64,000 nt of DNA, from positions 1,295,869 to 1,359,868 of the forward strand of contig WBMW01001494.1 of NCBI GenBank assembly GCA_013396635.1. The letters run 5' to 3'. A program made the position numbers and the translations under genes. Within the stretch, counting starts at the first letter, position 1; every line of letters starts with the position of its first letter. Positions 13,341-20,239 of this stretch are shown piece after piece. The notes beneath the pieces were generated by a model, which made no database searches, was not told the origin of the DNA, and saw only the letters and a program-made list of their open reading frames with translations. Source of the stretch: Penelope pileata. Taxonomy: Eukaryota > Chordata > Aves > Galliformes > Cracidae.

Positions 13341-13499
13341 TTGTGTGTTCTTGTCCTCGTGTGTTCCTGTGTCCTCATGTCCCTCTCTAACAGCCATGTC
13401 CCCAGTGGCCACCTCTGATGTACATGGAATCTTCCCGAGGACCCCAGGCTACTCCCAGGCCCCAAACTCCCCAAATTGCCCCAAAACACCCCAAGCCGC

Positions 13500-13809
13500 C
13501 CCAAACCCGCCCACGAGCACTCAGCAGGGCTGCGGCCGCACCGCAGTGGCCGAGTGGCTGCCGCCCTGCAGCCAATCACAGCCCGTGTTCCNACCCATCC
13601 CCCCCCCCTGCTCCCCCCGCCGCTCGCCTGGAGAACCAATAGCCGCCAGACTTTCACCTACGACAACGAACGTAGGGGAGGAACCGTTGCAAGCTGCGCG
13701 GGGAGGGCGTGGAGCGTGCCATCGCGCGCGGCCAGGCGGGGGCGCTCCGGCGCGCACCGCGGCGGTGACAGCGAGAATCGAAAGCGAAACTGCAATCGGA
13801 ACGGGCCCG
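13500..13809 (+). promoter_or_regulatory. GBP gene CpG-island promoter with two CCAAT boxes and an ISRE
   Basis: This CpG-rich segment precedes the first ATG of the GBP gene. CCAAT boxes lie at 13,572-13,576 and 13,636-13,640, an NF-Y-type spacing of about six helical turns, and a perfect interferon-stimulated response element lies at 13,780-13,791. No TATA box is evident. A single N at 13,592 marks uncertain sequence or a collapsed gap. Confidence 0.65.
13780..13791 (+). promoter_or_regulatory. ISRE (GAAAGCGAAACT)
   Basis: GAAAGCGAAACT fits the IRF/ISGF3 consensus GAAANNGAAACT exactly. It ends 18 bases before the proposed initiator ATG at 13,810, so it lies in the proximal promoter or early 5'UTR. 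Interferon induction is a hallmark of GBP genes, so this independently supports the gene assignment. Activity is inferred. Confidence 0.75.
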
Positions 13810-16800
13810 ATGGCGGAGCCGCTGCTGCTGGCGGCCCCGGGCCGGCCNNNNNNNNNNNNNNNNNNNNNNNNNNNNNNNNNNNNNNNNNNNNNNNNNNNNN
13901 NNNNNNNNNNNNNNNNNNNNNNNNNNNNNNNNNNNNNNNNNNNNNNNNNNNNNNNNNNNNNNGGGGGACGGGGCGGGGCGGCAGGGGGGGCCAGCGGAGC
14001 TTTGACCGACCCGTCGCCCCCAGGCTTCCCCGGCAGCCCCGGGCTGTGGCTGCGGACGTGCCTGCACCCGAAGCAGCCCGGCCATGCGCTGCTGCTGCTG
14101 CACGCTGGAGGATTCCCCAGGGGCGAGGAGCCGGAGGTACCCTAGGGGGCCCCGGGAGGGCAGCCCCGAGGCCCCCGCCCCTCTGAGTGCCTCCACTCTG
14201 CAGGATGGTGCCGGGCTGCAGCTCTTCATGCTGCAGCTGCTGCTGGGCAGCGTGCTGGTGTACGGCAGCGGGGACGGTGGTGGCGACGCAGGGGAGCAGC
14301 TCGAGCTCCTCACGTATCCTCTGCACTCGGGGTGGGGTCCTTTTGCCCGTTCCAGCCTTTTTTCGCTCCATTTTCCTTCACCGTGCAGCTATGCCCGGGC
14401 GGTGCCACACCGCCTGCGCCTGCTGGAGAAGGCGGATGAGGATGAGGAGGCCGAAGGGCCCCTGCTGAAGTCCATGCTGCCACCCTTTGTCTGGAGCCTG
14501 CGCAGCGCTGCCCTGGCACCTGAGGACAAGGATGTGCTGGAGGCTGTGGGCCATGAGCTGGAGCCAGCGTTGGGTGGCCACCCAGGTGTGCTGCGTCCCC
14601 ATGTACCCTCATCCCCACATCCTCTTATCCTGAGTCCCCAAGTCTCCTCATCCCCACATCCCCATGTCCCCATATCGCCCTTATATTCCCCTGTCCCCTT
14701 GTTGTCCCCATGTCATCCTCTGTCCCCACAGGCCCTGTGGCACGCTGTGTCCTGGAGCTGTTCCCCGAGCAGAAACTGTTCCGTGTGGCCAACGGTGATG
14801 CCGAGGGCCTGGCCCAGCTCTGCACCCATCTGTTGGGCTGCAGCCCCAAAACAGCGCCCGGGGGGATGCAGGTGGATGGTGCCTGTGAGTGGGGGACCTG
14901 GGGGGGAGGGGGGCAGTGCTGCAGGACCCTCCCTGAGGGTGCTGTGTCCCCAGACCTGGCAGCACTGGCACAGCGGGCAGTGGAAGTGATGCAGGGGGAT
15001 GCAATGCTGCAGGTCGAGCAGCTCTGCCGGGAGGCCAAGGAGGTGGCACAGCAGGTACAGGGGGCACAGGGACACCACACTGTCCCTAAGTCCCCACACC
15101 ACGCTGTCTCTGTGTCCCCATGTCCTGACACTGCATTGTTCCTGTGTTCCCACACTGTGCTGTCCCCATGTGTCCATACCCTCGCACCATGCTGCCCCCA
15201 CATCCCCACAATGCGCTGTCCCCACACAGGAGACCAGTGACGAATTGCAGGATGACACCAACCTTTGGTGGGATGACATCGAGTGGCAGGATGACACCAA
15301 TCTTTGGCATGATGACACCAGCTTTGGGCAGGATGACACTTTCCTGCAGCACAGTGACACCAATGACCACGTCCCACAGCGTGATGATGCCAGCACTTGG
15401 CACAGTGACAGCATCTCATGGCGTGGTGGCATCCCATGGCACAGTGACACTGTCCCACGGCAGGACAGTACCATAATGCAGCACAATGACACCAATGGTG
15501 CCATCCTACAATGCACTGACACCATGCCAGTCCCACGACAGAACGACATGATCTCACGACACACTGATGCCATCCCACTACGCAGTGACATCCCACAGGA
15601 CACCTCCCCACAGCGTGATGACACCGATGGTGACACCACCCTACAACAGGAGCCACCTCCCCACCCGCTGTTCCCAATGCCGGACCCACTCTGCCTTGTG
15701 TACAACAGTGATGATGGCATGCTGTCCCTCAACCCCATGGCGCTGGCGGTGCTGCATGGTGTCACCCAGCCCATGGTGGTGGTGGCCATCGCCGGGCCGT
15801 ACCGCACTGGCAAGTCTTTCCTGATGAACCGGCTAGCACAGAAGCGCAGCGGTGAGCTGGAGGGGAGAAATCTCATCCAATTTGGGGATGTTTCGGACAT
15901 TTGGGGTATTTTTCATGGCTTGCTGCCTGCAGGCTTCCCGCTGGGCCCCACAGTGAAGGCACAGACCAAGGGCATCTGGATGTGGTGCCTACCCCACCCA
16001 CACCAACCTGGTGTGGTGCTGACACTGCTGGACACCGAGGGGCTGTCTGACCCTCACAAGGTAGGTATAGGGAGGAGCAGCCCCAGGCCCCCCCCAGAGC
16101 CCTCTGGGCCCCCCTAAACCCAGCTGTGGGCACAGGGTGACAGCAGCAATGATGCCTGGATCTTCACGCTGGCCCTGCTGCTCTCCAGCACGCTGGTGTA
16201 CAACAGTGTGGGCACCATCGATGAGAAGGCGCTGGAGCAGCTACGGTACAGGGATTGTTGGGAGGGTGGTGACATGGTGACAGTGCTGACATGGTGACCG
16301 CAGTGCAATGGGTCCTGCAGGCTGGTGACAGAGCTGACGGAGCGCGTGCACGTGCGAGTGAAGGATGCTGACCCAGCGGCTGAGTTTGTCCGTGTCTTCC
16401 CCGGCTTCGTCTGGGCCGTGCGTGACTTCACACTGCAGCTGCGGGATGACGAGCGTCAGCTGAGTGAGGACGAGTACCTGGAGGAAGCACTGCGCCAGCG
16501 GCATGGTATGGCCATCACCAGGTGTCACCAGGTGTCCCTATGGGCGGTGGCACCGTGCTGATGATAGCAATGCAGGGAATGGGCGTGCGGTACAGGCGAG
16601 CAACGAGCTGCGGCGCTGCCTGCGCGCCTTCTTCCCCCGCCGCAAGCTGTTCGTGTTGAAGCGGCCAACAGACGACACAAAGCTGGCACAGCTGGAGGAG
16701 CTGCGGGAGGATGAGCTACAGCCGGAATTCCGGCGACAGGCAGACGCCTTCTGCCAGTACATCTGGGAGGAGGCACCAGTGAAGGTGCTGCCAGGCGGGC

Positions 16801-18291
16801 GCCAGGTGACGGGCACTGGTGAGCGGCGGCAGCACGGATGGGTGGCACGTGGGGGACGCATGTGGGTGACGGGAGGATGTATGTGGGTGTGATGTGTGCG
16901 GGTGACGGTGTCACCTCCCGCAGCGCTGGCGTGCCTGGCAGAGAGATACGTGGAGGCCATTGCAAGCGGGGCCGTGCCCTGTGTGGAGAGCGCAGTGATG
17001 GCGCTGGCACGGTCTGAGAACACTGCAGCAGTGGCAGCGGCAGTGGCCGAGTATCGGCAGGGCATGGAGCAGGGCCTGGTGCTGCCCACGGCCTCGCGTG
17101 CTGTGCTGGTGGCTGTGCATGAGGGCTGTGAGCACCGCGCCATCAACATCTTCCTGTCCCGCGCCTTCAGTGACAGCGATCGCAGCTACCAGTGCCAGCT
17201 GATGGTGGGTCACTGTGACACTGTGAGGTTTTTGGGGTGATTTCTGTTCCACTGAGACCTGTTTTGTGGTGCAGCGAGAGCTGGAGGCAGCCAAGGAGGA
17301 GTTCTGCCGGCGCAACGAGGAGGCGTCGGAGCAGCGGTGCCGCGAGGTGCTGCAGGAGCTGTGGCAGGATGTGGAGCTCCGCCTGCAGCGCAGGGACTAC
17401 GTGGCGCCTGGCGGTGCACGGCTGTTCCAGGAGGACCTGGGCTGTGTGCTGGAGGCATACCAGGGGTGGCCTGACAAGGGCGTCAAGGTGAGCGGGGTGT
17501 GGAGGAGCTGGGTGCGGCTGTGCTGGCTGTGCCTCACGGTTGTACCAACAGGCAGAGGCGGTGTTGGAGGAGTTCCTGCGGGAGCGCCAGGCGCTGGTGC
17601 ATGCGCTGTGTGCGGCTGAGGCGCAGATGGAGCTGCTGGAGCGGCAGCGGGCGGCAGCGGTGGCCGAGGAGGCGGCAGCCAAGGAGGCGGCAGCAGCGCA
17701 ACTGGAGGAGCAGCGGCGCAGTCTGGAGGAGCACAAGCGGCAGCTGGAGCAGAGGATGCTGAAGGAGCAGCGCGTGCTGCTGGAGGAGCAGGACCGCGTG
17801 CTGGCGCACCACCTGCAGGTGAGCACTGTGACGGGTGTGGTGGTACCACTGTGCTGAGGCTGTACAATGGCACCGTGTAGCGGTACTGGCACGTTATGGC
17901 TGTGCCATGGAGGTGTTGTGTGGTGCTGCCAGCGTGTTGCAGTGGTACCATGGAGGTGTTGTGTGCTTTTGCCTGCATGTTACAGCAATGCCATGGCACA
18001 GTGGGGTGGTACTGGCACATGGTGGCTGTACAGTGGCGTTGTGCAGCAGTCCCAGCACCGCTCTCTGTCCCACAGGAGCAGCGGGCACTGCTGCAGGATG
18101 GCTTTAAGCGTGAGGCGGATGTGCTGCGGCGGCAAATCGAGCAGCTGCAGGAGGACAGGCACCGCATCAAGCAGCCCTCGTGGGTCCGCATGAGTGTGGA
18201 CGTCCTGGGCGACCTGGCCGCGCTCTTCCTGCCGGGCTTGGTCGGCAAGGTAGTGGCCGGTGTCAGCAGCGTGGTGCGGCGCCTGCTGTAG
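13810..18291 (+). CDS. Tandem guanylate-binding protein: degenerate plus intact GBP units in one reading frame
   Basis: GBPs are interferon-induced dynamin-like GTPases that assemble on pathogen or vacuole membranes. Proposed exons: 13,810-13,847+gap, 14,024-14,136, 14,204-14,313, 14,389-14,585, 14,732-14,884, 14,954-15,054, 15,230-15,851, 15,933-16,060, 16,136-16,245, 16,321-16,505, 16,576-16,818, 16,924-17,204, 17,275-17,487, 17,552-17,818 and 18,076-18,291 (stop TAG). All visible junctions are GT-AG and in phase. From the internal Met at 15,677 the product is 605 aa, normal for a GBP: P-loop GPYRTGKS (residues 40-47), switch I region with TVKAQTK, DTEGL, VRD, then a helical bundle and a long Glu/Gln/Arg-rich coiled coil. 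It ends RRLL with no CaaX box, after a hydrophobic stretch. The upstream exons encode a second, decayed G-domain. Full-length is above about 990 aa. The fusion is inferred; two overlapping genes remain possible. Confidence 0.8.
13848..13962. other. Assembly gap (115 Ns) in GBP exon 1/intron 1
   Basis: The gap begins 38 bases after the ATG, following codons for MAEPLLLAAPGR. By homology with the downstream G-domain this exon should carry the P-loop segment, so the gap hides the key residues of the upstream domain and the exon-1 donor. The true gap length is unknown. Confidence 0.95.
14024..15054 (+). other. Degenerate N-terminal GBP G-domain (five exons)
   Basis: These five exons align with exons 8-12 of the intact unit. 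The segment GLWLRTCLHPKQPGHALLLL matches GIWMWCLPHPHQPG in the intact unit. LLLGSVLVYGS matches LLSSTLVYNS, PPFVWSLRS matches PGFVWAVRD, LFPEQKLFR matches FFPRRKLFV, and PGG is shared. Exons 14,204-14,313 and 16,136-16,245 are both exactly 110 nt, and the successive intron phases (1, 0, 2, 1, 1) are the same in both units. The upstream exon is 15 nt shorter and lacks the switch I threonine segment. DTEGL is replaced by HAGGF and the RD aspartate by Ser, so GTP hydrolysis is unlikely. The unit stops early in the helical domain. Confidence 0.8.
14586..14731 (+). repeat. C-rich minisatellite-like intron of the GBP gene
   Basis: This intron is built from variants of TCCCCATGTCCCCACA-like units. 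The same composition recurs in the intron at 15,055-15,229. It explains the long but meaningless open frames seen on the minus strand in this interval. Confidence 0.55.
15239..15655 (+). repeat. In-frame repeat array encoding an Asp-rich linker
   Basis: About 17 imperfect units of 18-33 bp, all multiples of three, each begin with a GATGACACC-like core. In frame they read as mostly 7-residue units starting DDT, SDT or NDT and ending in His, Gln, Arg or Trp (for example DDTNLWH, DDTSFGQ, SDTVPRQ). They form the 5' part of the exon that also carries the intact P-loop, and so would link the two G-domains. The array lacks stops in several frames on both strands, so openness alone does not prove translation. 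I know no GBP with such a linker. Confidence 0.7.
17819..18075 (+). repeat. Imperfect repeats in the last GBP intron
   Basis: CCATGGAGGTGTTGTGTG occurs at 17,905 and again at 17,948, 43 bases apart, among related GGTACTGGCAC and TGGCTGTAC motifs. This is intronic minisatellite-like sequence bounded by a GTGAGC donor and a CCCACAG acceptor. Confidence 0.55.
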
Positions 18292-18317
18292 CCCTGTGCC
18301 CCGCCAGCTGTCCCCGT

Positions 18318-18323
18318 AATAAA
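18318..18323 (+). terminator. Polyadenylation signal of the GBP gene
   Basis: AATAAA lies 27 bases after the TAG stop at 18,289-18,291, giving a very short 3'UTR. It is followed by a G/T-rich stretch as expected for a cleavage site. Confidence 0.75.
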
Positions 18324-18339
18324 TCTGCTGACACGGGTC

Positions 18340-18640
18340 GGGCGTCGTCATTTCGGGGAAGCGTGAGGAGTTCCGGTAAAGCAGAACAAACAGAGACAGG
18401 GGGCGGAGCCGATCCGGGGGCGGGACGGGGACGGGGGCGGCGCGTCCGTGAGCTGCTTCCCCGGCGGCGCCGGGTCGCTGGGAGCTGCGCTGCCGCCGAG
18501 CTCGCCCAGCGGTCAGCAGGGGGCGCTCGCCCTCTTCCGTAGCCGCAACTTCCGGGACTGAGGCCGGAAGGGGAGGGGCCCTGGCAGCCTCTCGGGAGCT
18601 GCCGGGGCGGTGTGCGACCGTCGTGCGCAGGTCGGAATCA
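18340..18640. promoter_or_regulatory. CpG-rich block with a CTCF-like site and ETS motifs
   Basis: Immediately after the GBP polyadenylation signal the sequence becomes strongly GC- and CpG-rich. It contains several CTTCCGG/CCGGAAG ETS-type motifs (near 18,373, 18,547 and 18,563) and a CTCF-like core within 18,512-18,529. No coding exon can be tied to it. It could be an insulator, an alternative STX12 promoter or a noncoding-RNA promoter. Bases 18,641-19,190 after it hold nothing I recognise. Confidence 0.5.
18512..18529 (+). promoter_or_regulatory. Candidate CTCF site (TCAGCAGGGGGCGCT)
   Basis: The core matches the CTCF consensus CCASYAGRKGGCRS with one mismatch at the first base. It lies between the GBP 3' end and the STX12 promoter, where an insulator would separate an inducible gene from a housekeeping gene. 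Occupancy is not shown by sequence. Confidence 0.55.
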
Positions 18641-19191
18641 CAGGGCTGGAAGGTGCCAGGCTCCTCCCATCCAGGGCAGAGCAAAGTGGGACTGCCCATG
18701 AAAGAGGGATTCCTTCATGGCTGAGTAAGGCGGGGCTCCTGCCTGCTCTGATCGGTGCCTCTGCCCTGAGCAGTGTCACCCTGCCCCACTGCTTGTGACC
18801 TTCCTCGGACCTGGTCCCGAGAGCAACGCTGCTGTCACCTCCTTGCCTACCAAACATTGCTGTGTTTGCTAGAAATGACAAAAACAGGAGGAAGAATTGC
18901 AGCTCATTGGCCTTTCAGACATCACCTCAATCGTGATGACCCATGTGATCCATGGTGCTGCACCCTTTGTAGTTTTCCTTCTCTGTGCCCTCTCTGTGTT
19001 TCCAAATCCTCCTTTCGACCGACGGGTTGGCCGTGCATCCAACCAGGTGGAGGTGACTTAGCCCACATCCTGTTTCCCTCTCCTGGGATCATTCCAGATT
19101 AAATTTCTGTTTATGAAGTTGTCTGATAGAGCTCTGAAGACTGCATCATGAACAGGCACTGCAGGCACTCCGGATCTGCTCGTTACTTTTG

Positions 19192-19260
19192 TCCATGATT
19201 GGAGTTAGCCAATGAAGAAGAAAGATCCTAAATTCATGGTAGCAGCATGCAAGACAGTGA
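19192..19260 (+). repeat. Right copy of the direct repeat flanking the GBP gene
   Basis: Partner of 13,276-13,340, in the same orientation, with a 4-base AAGA-type insertion. It directly abuts a CR1 fragment, so it may be the sequence into which the CR1 inserted. Confidence 0.75.
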
Positions 19261-19263
19261 TAA

Positions 19264-19497
19264 GACAAGGCTTCAAACTAAAAGATGGGAGATTTAGGAT
19301 AGCTGTTAGGAGGGAATTAGGGTGGTGAGGCCCTGGCCCCATCCCTGGAGGTGCTTGGGGCCACGCTGGGTGGGCCCTGGGCAGCCTGGTGCAGTGGCTG
19401 GCAGCCCTGCCCGTGGCAGAGGGCTGGAACTGGATGATCTTTAAGTTCCCTTCCAACCTAAGCCATTCTGTACTTCTATGATGATTCCATGATTTTG
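19264..19497 (+). mobile_element. CR1 LINE 3' fragment
   Basis: It opens with TTCAAACTAAAAGATGGGAG and runs through CCCATCCCTGGAGGTGCTTG and GGAACTGGATGATCTTTAAG to a degraded TTCTATGATGATTCCATGAT tail. This is the characteristic CR1 3' end in plus orientation, 5'-truncated. Confidence 0.88.
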
Positions 19498-19678
19498 TTG
19501 AGGTAATACAGACAGACAGCTGTGCTTGAATCCAGCCCAGCGCATCCTGCGTGTGTGCTCTCTGTGCTGCCCACTCTGTTGCTTCCCACAGCAGTTTCTT
19601 GGGGGTGTGTTGTTCCTCCAGCCTCATGAGAAATGTGCCACTGAGATGTGGCTAATCGTCCTTTATACAACTAGAAAC

Positions 19679-19742
19679 TACAAGGGCTGCCCCGAAAGTA
19701 ATGTCTCCTGTTTTATTAGATTGGCCCATGACGTCAGAGATC
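19679..19742 (+). mobile_element. Mariner (Galluhop-like) terminal fragment
   Basis: ACAAGGGCTGCCCCGAAAGT begins a stretch continuing AATGTCTCCTGTTTTATTAG and TTGGCCCATGACGTCAGAG. As I recall it, this resembles the terminal inverted repeat and subterminal sequence of the galliform mariner Galluhop. Only one end is present; a CR1 tail follows directly. No transposase remains. Confidence 0.6.
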
Positions 19743-19862
19743 AGGCTGGGGGGGCTCTGAGCTCCTGGTGGAGCTGCAGGTGTTCCTGTGCACTGCAGAG
19801 AGTGGGACCAGGTGGCCTTTATAGGTCCCTTCCAACTCCAGCCATTCCATGTTGTGACAACA
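19743..19862 (+). mobile_element. CR1 LINE 3' tail fragment
   Basis: GGTGGCCTTTATAGGTCCCT followed by TCCAACTCCAGCCATTCCATG matches the last part of CR1 in plus orientation. It lies directly against the mariner end, suggesting nested insertion or recombination. Confidence 0.7.
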
Positions 19863-19949
19863 CGCTGGCAGCGGTCTCGTTTTGCACTGCCCTAACACAA
19901 GCGCAGGTGATGCCCACACGGAGAGGCCCCATTCCCCTTCATCCCGTGT

Positions 19950-20239
19950 GGGTCTGGCGCTTGCCCGCAGCACGAGATCATGGCTCTGCCCATACAACAA
20001 AGCGCGGGGCTCCTCGGCCCGGCGGGGCCGCCCGCAGCCTCCCCTGGGGCCCGGCGGCGCGGGGCCGTCACCATGGCGCCGTCACCATGGCACCCCGACC
20101 GCGCATGCGCCGGCGGCCGCCTCGCGCATAGGCGGCTCCGGCAGCGGCGGCCGCGCGTGCGCGGAGAGCGGCGAGGTTAGGGGCAGCCGGGAGCAGGGAG
20201 TGCGGCGCTGGGCCCGGCGGAGCCGCCCTCGGCTCGGCC
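19950..20239 (+). promoter_or_regulatory. STX12: STX12 CpG-island promoter with NRF1-like site
   Basis: This TATA-less CpG island contains a palindromic NRF1-type site GCGCATGCGC at 20,101-20,110. It also has two 14-bp-spaced CCGTCACCATGG repeats at 20,065 and 20,079; the first carries an ATGGCG core of YY1 type. This is typical of a housekeeping trafficking gene. The start codon follows at 20,240. Confidence 0.65.

Noticed and set aside
14999..15229. Reading intron 6 of the GBP gene as coding, because the frame stays open through it
   Set aside because: The interval has a clear GTACAG donor and CACACAG acceptor. The translated sequence is Cys/His/Pro repeats from a minisatellite, and the flanking exons join in phase without it.
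14713..15900. A 395-codon open frame on the minus strand, and a 354-codon one at 14,625-15,689
   Set aside because: They are antisense to GBP exons and C-rich minisatellite introns whose repeat composition lacks stops in several frames. The translations are Cys/His/Ser repeats with no family resemblance.
16501..16530. Alternative GBP donor at CACCAG|GTGTCC, extending exon 10
   Set aside because: It would be in phase only with a later acceptor. The earlier donor at 16,505 with the acceptor at 16,575 restores exactly the GBP spacing between the G-domain segments.
18636..18690. Possible short CR1 piece (AATCACAGGGCTGGAAGG)
   Set aside because: Only about 20 bases resemble a CR1 tail; too short to call.
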